From contig VWZW01006249.1 in NCBI GenBank assembly GCA_013397115.1, positions 1,674,723-1,738,722 on the forward strand: a stretch of DNA of 64,000 bases, written 5' to 3'. The notes under the pieces were generated by a model that made no database searches, was not told the DNA's origin, and was given only the letters and a program-made list of their open reading frames with translations. Position numbers and translations under genes: made by a program. This DNA comes from Edolisoma coerulescens. Taxonomy: Eukaryota > Chordata > Aves > Passeriformes > Campephagidae. Positions 1 to 12,600 of this stretch are shown here, in pieces (the stretch's first letter is position 1; every line of letters begins with the position of its first letter).

Positions 1-2530
1 GTCCAACTGAATTATTTGACAAGAGGCTTCTTTCTTAACTCTGTACTGGCTGAGCTGTGTAAGCAAATTGTTAAAAACTCTGATATATAATCCAGAAATC
101 TTCACAGCTGAGCAGTGATTTATGCACTGTCTGCTGATGGTAGCAATTTATTAGCAAGAGGATATTTGCTCCTTCCTTCTGCATGTTTCATACAAGATTT
201 TGTCCTCGATTTTCTGTTTTCCTAATAGTCTTTGAAATTTATGACCTCAAGGCCACACCTAATCTTGAATTACTCTGCTATTTGTCCAAATAACAGAGAT
301 GTTTATGTCAATTTTTTTTTTTACGGGCTATTTATAGTTTTTCAAAAGAGAATGTAGAAGGGGTATTTTTAAACTGCAGCAACTCTGTGTTGTTGTTAGC
401 AGAGTTTCAGGCAAAATTACCATGTTTTAGCCTTTTCATGTCAAGACTATGAATGCAAGATGTTTTTTGGAGCCTGTAATAACACAAACTCTCTGTAAAT
501 GATGCCTCCTAGGTTTCTAGTGTGTGTTTGAATATATTTCATACCACTGTTTCTTATTTGCAATAAAATTTGCAAAGTATGGGAGGCAAGTGAACCAGAT
601 AGTATGAAACACTGTGTTTATAGTGGCTGTGTGCTGCAGCTTCTGGCTGGTGCTGTGGGGAGGTATTTGAGGGCGTGGATCTCAAGTGCACGGCTCCTGC
701 TCCCTGCCCCAGCCAGGGACCTGTGCACAGACTGAGGCAGAAATGGTTTCTGCTTTAGCTGGAACAGATTGAATTTGGGGGCCTATTCTGGCCAGCATAC
801 AAACCAACCTACTGTGGGCTTTCTGAAGTATGAGTGCTCCTGTTCGAAACTGGATTTTACTTTTAAACTTCAAGACCAGACTTTTGCTGAGGAACTGTGG
901 TTTTTTTGTCATTTGATGCCATGCAAAATTGATTCCACATTATTTGTATGCAGATAAAGTAATTTTTTGTTGATTCCAGTAAAAACAGGAATTCTCATTC
1001 TGCATCTCTTTTGTTTTTCCTTAGCACTGGATTATATCCTTTGCAGCAGTAATGAGTGGAACCTGTGCTAGGCTTCCTGGATAGGAGAGTTCTGCAGTTT
1101 TTCAGTTTTGTTTGCATTCCTGTATGTGTGTATAGGTTTGCACTTCAGTTTGTTGCAGTTTTGGAAAAGAGATGAAAAAGACCAGTGTTTTTTATTGACC
1201 CTAGTAGAGTGAATAAAACCAAAATATTCTCCAGAGTTTGACATCTGGAAAAAAGCTTCTCCTTGAGCAGCAGAAATACTGATCTGCCATTTTCTGTGAT
1301 TTAGGGCTTTAATGCCCTACACCTCTTAGAGCCATATCTTTCCCATAATGATGGCCTCTAAATCGTTCATAATTCACAGCACCTTGTCCTCCATATTCAT
1401 CAGGGTTTCAATCTACTGTGAGTTAGGTAGAGATAGCAGGTAGACAAGATGATAAAAGAAGTTTGTTTTCATAGAAAACCTAGAAAAATGATGAACCTAC
1501 ACTTCCTTTTTTTGAAGAAGACTGCTAATACAATCAGCATTGCCCATTTGGCACTAGCTATTGTTTAAATATCATCAACAAAGCGTATTGTAAATGAGCT
1601 TGTAAAAGGAAGCAATGTAGTCATGTTGTCATCATTTCACTGGAGGCTGTTAGTAATCAGGAGCTACATACATTTGTCAGATCTTGCTTTTACTTCATCT
1701 GGAAAGATCAGTTTGGCGTGATAATCAATTAACACTGTGTATTTCCAGTGTCTTTCCAGGTTGCAGTTCTGTTGTCTTTGTCATTAAAACACATGGATGA
1801 CTTTAAAATGTAAGTTACAAAGATTTGTGTGCAGATTTTCCTCAGTAAACTGGGACTTGGCAGAGGTGAAAAAGTGTATTTTAAGATGAAATAAAAAGTG
1901 GTTGACTGTACTTTGATGACAGAAGAAATAGCCCTTCAGTACTGTTTACCTTTTTTTAATTTCCATGACTTTTCTTCCTACAACTGGCTGCTACTAAGCA
2001 TAAAATAATTTTAATATTAAATACAGGTTTTGGATGAAAGTAAAGAACGTGATGTAAACTATTAATAGGTTTAAGGAATTAGAAAAACAAAACACCACTT
2101 AGAGCTGTTTATCAGAATTAAAATATGTTTTTGATACTGTTGATATCTGGTATTTATTCTGCTCAAGCTAGAAAAACAGTGTAAGCATTTTGCTAGAGGG
2201 TGTTTCTTAAATATTACTGTTACCATGGATAATGCAAGTTGACAGGATCTATAGTTGAGGGGCAAGTCATATGGAGTCTGCTTTCAAGGGTTATATTTTG
2301 GCAGGCAGAGGACAGGTTGAAAACACGTCAGCAGAATGAAAAAGTTTTACTGCTTTCTGATAGAGATTTGTGCCAGGCCTGTACACAAACCCTCAGTCCT
2401 GACCAGGTGGGGGTCTTTGAAGTTTAGTGTAAAAAAATGGTCATCATAAAGGCAAACTGTATTCAAAATGAATTATTTTGAGTACAGATTTTAAGAGCAA
2501 AAGGTTCTCCAGAAGCATCCTTTGAGGAAA

Positions 2531-2570
2531 GTGTGTGTGTGTGTATGAAGGAAGGAAGGAAGGAAGGAAA
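2531..2570. repeat. Compound microsatellite (GT)n then (GAAG)n
   Basis: Seven GT units at 2531-2544 are followed after two bases by about six units of a GAAG/GGAA tetranucleotide to 2570. Read directly from the sequence; likely length-polymorphic. Confidence 0.9.
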
Positions 2571-4383
2571 ATTCTGCATGGCAAAGGTGACTGATGGCAG
2601 TGTTTAATTGCAAGACCATACACAAATGAATTCTAGGCTCTGTGAACTGTTCTTGAAGTCTGATAGAGCGGAATAATATTCACACATGGTTTAACTACAT
2701 TTCCAGTCTGACAAATCTCTGTTAGAAATTTTTTTTGTGGGACTGTGTCTGAACGTTGTTCTGCAGCTGTTCTTGACCTTTGAACGGGTGGGATGCTGAG
2801 CTGTAGCCAAAGACACCTGGTTTTCCCTTAGCTCTAGTGCAAGGTATTAAAAACTGCAGCCTCTAGTGAAGCTGGGAGCTTGTCACAGGCAGTGTGGTGG
2901 AGAGGTTTGTGTATTGCACTGCCAGCTGTTAAAGCTAGAAGCTGTTTGCTGCTCTGCTCTGTTGCAAGCAGGGATTTGGGCTGGAGGGACTGCACAGTCA
3001 GTCTGCTCAGAGCAGTGTGAGCAAGATGCCACCGTTATCAAACACCCTCGTGCAGGCTCGAGTCGTTTTGGAACTGAGCTTTCTGTTCCCAGTTTCCAAA
3101 CTGCCTTTCCTAAAACAGCGTGGGCCTGCTCCACCCTGCTTCTAATCCTCAGAGTTCAGTTCATTGCTTAAAATTGCCCTTTGTTCTGCTTAAGTGGTCT
3201 TAAGAGAGGATGTAAACACAAGTCCTAAAAATAGTTAATGGTAGCTGGGTAGAGAAGTTCAGAATAAGGGAGCATAACACAAGCAGAGGATGACTATCAA
3301 GTATTATAAAGAATGGAAAAGAAAGGGGAAAACAGTTAGGAATATGTCAATTTAAGCGAGAAAGTGTGAAGAAAGCCTAAACTGACAGTGGAGCATCTTG
3401 CCAAATTTTTCCTGCACTTGAAGCCAGCCCCCAGACAACATGGAGCCAGTAATAATTCAGCTGCTAAGTGGGGGGTAACGTCCATTTTTAGAAGGCTGAA
3501 GGAGAAAGTTCTACCTTCAAAACAATTTGGAAGCAATGTTGCAAGTAGTGTACCAGTGACTAAAGGATCAGAGTGTATTATCGGCATACCTAGAAAATGG
3601 GGATTTTGGTTAGATGGACTGGGAAGACAAGAGGATTTCTTAGCAAGTTTACACAAATGAAAAATACCCCAACATATGACACTGGCACAGCATCACAGTT
3701 TGCAAGGAGTGTTATATTTTCCTGCTCTTCATGAAGGTGACATGGACTGATCGGGAGAGGTTGTAAATACAAGCACAGCTTTGTGGACTGGAGTTTCTTG
3801 GAGTACATTGTAGTGGTAATACTGATGTTAACAGGTTTTTAAACTGTTTTCCTTTATTTTCTTGAGTGGGGGGACCCTGTACTTGGGAAGTTTTTCATGT
3901 CTGACTGATTTTAAGGACTGCAGTGGACAGTGTAGTAAGCCTGCATTTAAATAAAACATCAGCTGAATCTTTGTGCAATCTAATTGGGGACAGGTTGGGA
4001 AAAGATTGCTGGTTATTCTCTAATATCCTAATAAAACCTTCTGGCATAACTGTGGCTTCTAGTTTCACTCAATTAAGTGAACAAGTCCTGAGCATGCACA
4101 GAGACCTTTATTAAACCTGCAGATAGACCTGAGGAGAAATTAAAGGCAGTGAAATGAGACTAGCTACTGCCAACAAGGAATTAAAAACAACCTGTCATTC
4201 TTTTTTTTAATCAGTCATCTTAAATGGAGTAGTAGCTGCTCCTCTTATTTTTCTTTCCCTCCTGCCTCTTCTTGCAGTATTTTGGCACAGTGGTTTGTGC
4301 AGATCATGTGCCGGGTGCTCATGTGCCTTCTGCACTTGCTCAAATTCTCCACCTCCTGGGGAACACAGAACAGCATTGGTCCT

Positions 4384-4585
4384 GAATGGCTGGAGGTGGT
4401 GGTGGGGAGCTGGGAGGAGCAGGCAGGGCTGGCAGCATTCCTGGGCAGGAGGGAGCTGTCGGCTGTGCCCATCCCTGTGTGCTGGGCAGAGGGGCCACGC
4501 CAGCGCCGTGCGCTGGCAGCTGCCCCGTGGAACGACCAGAGCCTGTGCAGATGCTCACTGGTCACGGCGCCTGCAGGACTTGCTG
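4384..4585. other. GC-rich patch of unknown nature
   Basis: About 200 bases rich in GGTGG, GGGAG and GCAGG words and with several CpGs near 4497-4565, set in AT-rich DNA. Long overlapping frames exist on both strands only because stop codons are rare in such composition. No splice structure or protein similarity is recognisable. It could be a degenerate transposon piece or a small regulatory patch. Confidence 0.4.
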
Positions 4586-5820
4586 ATGCTCAACGTTGTG
4601 TGTGATCTGGAGAAACTCTGTTCTCAGTTTTCCATCATTTCAAGAACATCAACTCATGCAGTTCCCACACCTGTAGTAGCTCTTTGAATTTGGTGCCCCA
4701 CTTTGGCATTTCTTCAGTTAAAGCTACCTATGGCTCACTTGTTTTCTCCTGCAGCCAGGTGGGTTTGCTCCTGCTCCTGGGCACAGTGGCTGCCCCTTCA
4801 GATGTTGAAGTGCTTGCAAAGAAAAAAAAAGTCAATAAATATCAATATTACAGTCTCCATTTTCCCCAGGAATGGGAAAAATGGCGACAATGAATTTCTG
4901 CAATGCTATTTCTGTACTTGAGTGCTTGCAAGGTTTATAATTTCTGATCTGCAGTCTCTCCCATCTGTGAGTTCATCTGTCTGGGAGTAGCAGGTGACAG
5001 ATAGAAAGTTTAAGGCTGAGAACACCTGAACAAGTTTTCCTTGGTATTAAAGTTTAATGACTGCCAATAGATGTAGATTTTTACATAGCCCTAGCCTGCT
5101 GAGACTGGAGAAGGGCAAGATGATTCCCAGCAGACCATATGTTACCATCTTGGGTTTCACAACTAGTTTGAAGAGCACATTAGAGAGAATTTTACTTTTC
5201 CTGAGTAAATGAGATGCTGTTCTGTGTCCAGAAGACAGTTTCTTTAGCCTTTCCAAAGCAGACTTTAAGTACTGTGATGGTAGTATGGTAAAATAAGTGG
5301 TAGAAACAATGATGTGCAAGAACAATGTTTCTCTTATCATCTATCCTAATCAGTTAGCAAAAATTCAAGTTGTATGACTAAATTTCAAGCATTAAGTTTA
5401 CAGGGAGACTTGTGAAAGTAGGAGAAGGCCCAGGGAAATACTGATAAGAGGTTATGAATGCTTGTTTGATTGCTAACTACAAAGCGATCTCTTTCAGTAG
5501 CAAGAAGTTCAGTCCCTCCCAGAATAACAAAAATTATCTGGTATGAACTTTGTCATTGCAGATATCTGGATGAATTTTGTGTGCTGAAGGGGAGCTTAGT
5601 ATAGCAGCCTACAGATCCTTAAGACATTTCCCAGGGGAAAAGGATTAACAAGGACAACACTGACATCTGATAGCTTTTGACTGTTGGATGTCGATAAATG
5701 TTAATCATTGAAGAAGCTTCCATGACAAATCAAAGTTTTAATTTTATATAAAACTTTTATGATGCAAATCTACAAATATAGTAGTTTTACAAGTTGTGTA
5801 ATGCTTTATTATTCATGTAG

Positions 5821-5849
5821 CATATAGCATTATAGCATATAGCATATAA
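5821..5849. repeat. Short imperfect CATATAG tandem repeat
   Basis: CATATAGCAT, TATAGCATAT and AGCATATAAT follow one another: an imperfect array of a seven- to nine-base unit, about 30 bases in all. Confidence 0.7.
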
Positions 5850-6130
5850 TGAATCCTAAAGGATATTTTTATACTGTGACATTTTTGGTGTTTGTTTCAT
5901 GCAAATGTTTTTCCTCATAGGGAAACTGTGAAAAGTGTAAAGGTGGAAGCAGAGGTGGTGCAGGCAGTACCCTCTACTGAGCAAATCCTTTTGTTACAGA
6001 CAATACTGCATTGCCACAGTTCATTCAATGCCAAAGTGCAGGAGATTCTGTGAAGCTGGTCACCTAGCAGGAAATTGCTGTCTCTTTATACTTAAACTGG
6101 AGTCAGCAACAGCAAATGTAATAGGAAGTG

Positions 6131-6603
6131 CTAATCAGCTTCTAGTGTTGTGTCCTTCTTTTCTTTCATTTTTGAAGTACATTTTGGAGTGAGGAGAGGG
6201 AGCATAGGGCATCCCATCAATCTGGTGCTGAACAGGTCTTCAGAATACTTTCCCTGAATGTTCAGAAGGACAATTTGTTGCTCAGGGTTTGCTTGGGAGA
6301 GAAGCATCACTGTTGCATCCCAGGAACTTTCCCAAAATTCTTTTTCCTGTTTCCCCAATAAAAAAGGCTTCTGGTCAATGGCATCACTGGGGAAACTGGC
6401 TCTCATGCTCACATTGAACAAGTCATCAGACACAGGCATGGAGCCTTGTGGTAGTGTTGCTTCACCTCTCCATACACAGCTCTGCTACAACCTGGTGCTG
6501 CATAGACAGTGAGCAGGCTGCCCTGAGCTGGTGCTGCAATCATTCCCTTGCTGCCATGGTCAAAATTACAGTGTCCAAAGTATTCCTTCATGATGTTCAT
6601 CAC
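6131..6603 (-). other. Possible degraded coding relic (unidentified)
   Basis: Two minus-strand frames abut and overlap here: 6603 to 6409, and 6439 to 6131 (102 codons). The conceptual joint would run from a segment with KEYFGHCNFDHGSKG to one with SDDLFNVSMRASFPSDAIDQ, changing frame near 6410-6440. The residue mix looks more protein-like than most random frames in this window. In the first frame, in-frame stops appear just upstream, around 6630 and 6670. I do not recognise the protein. It could be a decayed retrocopy or transposon fragment, or chance. Confidence 0.2.
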
Positions 6604-9600
6604 AATGTGAGAGTGTTCTTGCCACTAGCAGCGAACCTGAGTCACAGCCTCAGTGTGGCTGAGAAAGAGTTAGTCAACAGTCTGAAGCCAGGAGGTACAT
6701 GCTGGAGTCTGGAGCAGCGTGGGAAAAGGGTTCATGAGTAGGCAGGAGGCTCTGAAGTGCCATTCAGCATCTCAGTGGAGGGGTGCAGGATGAGGCTCGC
6801 AGAGCAAAGGAATGGGAAGCTGTGGGATTGCCCTGGGTTGTTTGAGCCTGACGTCCTTCGTTCACAGCTGTGTGGCAGCCACGGTGACATGTCCAGGGAA
6901 GATGCATGGACACAGATGAGGACCTGATGGACAGAGGCTGTATTTGCCTTGTAAGAAAATGTATGGATGGAAATGTTAAAAGGGGAGGAAGTGAGGTGGA
7001 GACTGGAAACCTGGCCGTGTCAGCGTGTCTTCATACTGAAAGCACTGCAGGGCAGGAACTTGTTTACCCATAAATCCACTGAGAGCAGCATGTGAGTGCC
7101 ATGGATCCTGGCACTGTGATTTGGTTGAAGACACAACCTTTCCAGAATTCCTTTCTGTTCTCCAGGCAAACTGTTTTGCTACTCTTTCCTCAGTCCAGCT
7201 ACTATACTGCCATCCTATGTGATACAGTCACTTGCCCACTTCTCTCTGACCTATTTTGGCTGTTATGAGAATTCAGTTGGTTAATAATGGCACACTTTGG
7301 GGGAAGGTGGGAATAATGTCTTGATCTTGCACTCCTGCTCACATATCTATATTAGTATGTAATGGATAAGTAGATGTTGAGTACTTCAATTAGGCATTCT
7401 TCCCTTTCCTACCACCTTCTGTTTCTCTTCAGGTTTTAATCTCTGTGGCTTAGAAAATGCCAGCAGACTATGGGGATTGCCAAAAACTACTAATAATTAA
7501 AATTCCTTGCTATAAAAAGCAGTGTACGCTGCTTTTGAGCTGAAAGCATTAGAACACTTTCCAAGAATTCCAGCATATTAAATTCTACTGTGACATTTGA
7601 CTTATAGCATGGTAATTTTTCCCCTGCTTCAGTGCAGTGTAATGACAGTAAGTCCCAGTTTTGTAAATAAATTCCCACTCAAATTCCTCATGACATCACA
7701 CGTGGGAGTTCACATAATAAAAAAGGAATGTTCCCCTCTTCTTCATGTTTCTTTACAAACCTGTCTCCATCACTTAAATGAATGTCAAATTTTCTTTAAA
7801 GACATGGTGTCTACCTAACTGAGCTATGGTCATTAATGTTCAGAAGTGCTGTATTCTTAGCTGACCTCATTGATAAGCAGATTCAAAAAAAAAAAAAGGA
7901 AAACATTCCACAGCATAATCTGGTTGCTGTAGTTGACTGGACTGGCTAGTTCAGGGTGCTTTGGTGACAGTGCAGCCTCAGAACTGGCCTGACGAGTTCC
8001 ATAGGGATTCCCCAACTGGCATGTTGAAATAAAAGCAGCCCAGCTGCTGCCGTCGTCAGCAGCCTCTGCTGCGCTTCACATCACAGAGGTGGGAAGGAGA
8101 AAGCAAGACTGCAGCTCAGATCTGCTCTCTTGAGTCTGTACTCTGGTGGATCCTGTGAAATTCCATTAAGGTCCTTATTGATACAGTTAATTTAAGTTGT
8201 GCTGATCTGTTTCCAGATTGTGCTGGAGATTAAACTCCAGGGGAATAATGGGTAATTTAAATCCACTTTCTTATGATCACTGATGTGTTGGCACTAGACC
8301 TACACTGCAGCTATGGGTTTATTTTTATATGCCCAGGGCTCTGTAAGCAAAATTATCACTAGACTAATGTAAGAGCAACCCTTTTTAACTTATTGCTCAC
8401 GTTCTGGACAAAAAAAATCTATCCTTTTTCAGTGATCTATATTTGTTTAATGAGCCCTTCTTTTATATTTGTAAAAAAATTGTTGATAATTTGATATTAG
8501 CTTTACAAAAGAGTAGGTGTGTTGAAGCAAAGGAATTCCAACTGTTAAGTGAATCCCTTGCAGTACTGCAGCCTCATCAGGGATTGTGTTCCACTCTGAA
8601 ACTGCTCACCATTCACAGAGCCCAGGTTCTGGCCAAACTGGAGTTGTTTGGCACTCACAAGCAAGCACAATTCCAGAACAAGATCAAATATTCTGATTTC
8701 TGACTTGCTCTTGCACCAAAGCACAGTGGACATGTATCAGACTCCTTAAAGGGAACATATTGCCAGTGGATTTGAATTATTTGATTATCATTTACTGTCT
8801 TAGTTGTGCCAGACACTCACAGCCAGTTCCTGTGTTCTAATAGTTCTGTTTTTCCCCTCTGCACCTGCAGCAGGTCTCTTATGGTGGCTCAGAAAAATGT
8901 TTTAGTAATTTTCTTCTGAGATGGAAGTACAAAATTGCTGCTACTGAGACTGACCTGGGCCCACACTCAGCTGTAGCTGGAAGGAGTGGGGGGTACTGTA
9001 GTTGTTTCTTTGTATGCCCAGAATCCCAGCACCTGAAATATTAGCACCTGAATTGCCTTGTTAGGAGTCTAAAGAAAAAAATTCATTAGGAAGCTTTGCA
9101 ATGAAATGAAATATGTTTAGAAGCAAACAGAAAATGTTTAAGGAAAATAGGTATTCGTGTAGCCTGAATGTTTGGTTGGTGGATGTTGGGTTCTTGAGGT
9201 GTGATTGTTTGGTTGGGATTTTTTTGTGAGAATTCTGCATAACACATTGAATACTTGAAGGTTAAAAGCTGGTGGGATCTTGTTCTTTGCCCCATACTTT
9301 CTTAGCAACAGAAGCCATACAATTAATTTTGTATTCCTTGGTATTTTTCAACTCATGTCTCCTGTTACTAACTTTTTTAGAAGCTATTATATTTCATCTT
9401 ATCCTAAGAAATGACAAAAATAAAGTTTATATCTATTTACTCAAATGACAGAAGAAAGAGAATGGAAAACAAAGACAGAAGGGGTCATTCTCAGCAATTA
9501 GACACCTCTTTCTCCAGTAACAAAGTAATTGCCAATTAAACAAGTGAATTCAGATCAATGATAACAGTATTTTCAGAGGCTTTGACCACAACACGAAATA

Positions 9601-12600
9601 ATATTTTATTTTCTCTGGGCGTGTTCTGTTGCATGTCAGATTATCATATCTAATGGAAGTTCTGACATTTTCATGTGCTAGCTAACATATATCAGTATTT
9701 GTTCTGCTTTTCTGCTTTCCCTGGATGCATATATGCTCTCTATAAAATTAAGAGAAGGAGAAATGCTAATGTTCCTTTTGCATTGTCTGTTCAGCTGTGA
9801 ATACTGCACACTGCACTATAAGGTGCTGGGACATATCAGTTACTTATAAATGACTTATGTGGTTCTGGTATTACAGTAGGAGTCATGTGGAAAATGCCAT
9901 GACCATCTGCAGAGTGGAAATCTGGGAACACTGTAATACCATATAAAGCACCTATTCATCCCACATGGCACTGCAGTCCCTCTGCAGAAGTGCAATTTTG
10001 GCTGTAAGATGATTGAGGCTGGTGTTGCAAATAGATTGTAGGAGTGTCTCCTGTGCATGTCTGAAGGTAACTGTACAGTACCAGATCATTATTTCATATG
10101 ATCTGTTTCAGATATAGAAACGTGAAAAATATTAGTATTTATTCTAAGGAAAATAACAAGGAGTCAGAAATAAAGCAGAATTTACAATGGCCTGGGCTGC
10201 AGCTGTGTTTTTTTCCAAGGCCCCAACAATGTCACAAGCAGCAGACATGCAGAAAGATGTGGAAGCCTGGCATTCACACTAAGTGTCCCATTGCCAGCCT
10301 GGTCCTCCTGAACTTTTATAGAGCTTTAGCCTCTGTTCAGGTTTAGCTTACATAAAGTTTTACTTTTCAGGCTATGAGTGTAATTTTTATAATTCTTTTT
10401 ACTTCTGACACTCCATCAGTCAGTCAAAGAAACACAGTGTCTTGTTGAGTAAGGGTTCTATTTTTCCCTTAGCTCAGCTCGGAATCTGGTTTCTTCCCTT
10501 GTGCTGCAGTGACATGGAGAAATTCAGAGAACTTGGGAGAGTCCAGGAGAGAATTCCCATCCTGCTCTTGATGCTAGGAGGCCTGGTTTTTCCCCAGTCC
10601 AGCTCCCATCATAGGGCATCCACTGAGGAGGGGGAAGTGTGCTTGTGACATTCTGCTAATTTACACAGGCATGGACAGTGCCCAGGCAATACAGACAGGA
10701 CCTGCCTTCCCCTGGGCTGCACCGTCCAGAAGGAATTAAATGCCGTGTCTGCCCAAAGAAATACGGACAGGTAAAAACTTAATTTTAATTTTGCAGGGTT
10801 ACTTGGTGAGCAGGGGACTGGAATGGAAGGACATCTTTAAAATTCTTTGATTCTACTCCTGCACTCAGTGAACAAACTCCACAGGTTCTTCCACAGAGCT
10901 GCTGTAATGCTCTCCTCATGATTACATTGCAGAAATAACCAGCTGCTGCTTCTTCCCTTTATTGCCAGCTGTTAACTCCTTTAAAAGACAACTGAAAATG
11001 AGGTAGATACTACCCTTATAATTTTCCCCTTGCAGATAATTTCTGTGGTTACTGTGCTGCTGTGAGCTGGGAAGAGGGATGTTGGCAGCAGATGGGAGGC
11101 TTCACTCAGGGCAATGTGAAGAAAGATATGTAGATATGGGGCAGTGCTGTAACTCCGTGACTCTTAACTCATCACAGGGAGGACCTTACTGTGTGTAAGG
11201 TTCTCGTAGCTGTGGGTAAGGAATGACAGAACTCATTCCTCTGAAAAAGCCCAGGGATCCCTGGTTTAGAATAGAATTTATTTCTAAATGGAGGCCTTCC
11301 CAGAATATCTTTGTTTTGCTCTGGGATTATTGCCAGAAATATGTTTTTGTGACATTTTGTAAATGTACCTGCATCCTTAGATAACATTATTTTTGTTGTT
11401 GTTCAAAACTATGTACAAAAAGGAACAGAAGGAAAGAAGTATAAACTCTATCAAAGTAATTGCAGGCAGTTTACCTAGCAAGGCAAAAGGAAAACGACAG
11501 AGATGGCAAAAGAAAAGCTGGATTTAAAATGTAGCAAAGATTACTATCTTGCAAAATTCATTCCAGCATGTGAGTTTGGTAGAGCGGAGAAATTGATTGA
11601 AATGCTCATCTTCAGATTCAGGTGGAGAGAGGTTTACAGGCATCACATGAAGTCAGGAAGTGATTCAGTAGGTTAAAGGCAGTCAGGAGTTTGAGACTGC
11701 TGAAGCAGCAAAAATGACAGAGCAACTCCTGTCAGGGGATCAGGAGAAAGGTTGGAGAGAACAAGGCTGAAAGTCGATTGAGCAGGGGAGGACACGCATG
11801 TTTAAAATCCAAGTTGCAAAGTAAAGGGTGTCAATGAAGTATTATCAAGATGTTTTCAATTCTGTTTGGACCTAGATAAGAAAATTGTGAATGTAGCAAA
11901 GAAATTACTACCATAGTAAATAGCATTTATATAACATATCCATCACAGTATCTTGAACTGGTTTACAAAGGTACTTACATAGTTTGCTTTTACTTCATAT
12001 CCAAACAAACAACAAATTCAGTGACTTGGGCAGTTACTGAGAAAGTCAGAAGCACAGGCGTGTTACTGATCAAGAGCCACTCTGTACAGTAGTCTGAGTA
12101 TAAAGATGCTAGAATATGCTCTTTCACAGAAGGGAGCTGTTCATCTCACAGCTGACATTTCTTCTGGGCAATTACACCCCAAAAATGTACTGCTGTAATA
12201 CCATTGCTGCCTTACCTGAGTTCAGCGCAGCACAAAACCATTTCCAGGCTTTGGAAACTGATGTCAAATGTTTATCAAGATAGCTTGCAATTTCTCTTTG
12301 CATTTTGTCTGCATTTCACAGCATATTATAAGTGGCATGTCAGTAAAAAATAGATTCAGTCTTGCCAGCAACAGAAAGCAAAGAAGAGAGCGGCGGTAGT
12401 TGGCTCCCAGCAATGTTCTCTTGGGAACAAGTCTGAACTGAGGCAGCTTTAGGGCTCTTTAGTTAAATTAGAGTTTTCCTTCAGTCCTCTGCATGATGAG
12501 GTTGTTCTTTTAAGGGCACTACCATTTTGCAAACATCTAAAAAATTGAAATAACAGTCTTCGAAAACAGGCATCTTGTTGTACTGCCTAGGTTATATCAG

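Noticed and set aside
4245..4687. Cluster of five overlapping frames of 66-130 codons
   Set aside because: Composition effect of the GC-rich patch; the frames conflict with each other and none is recognisable.
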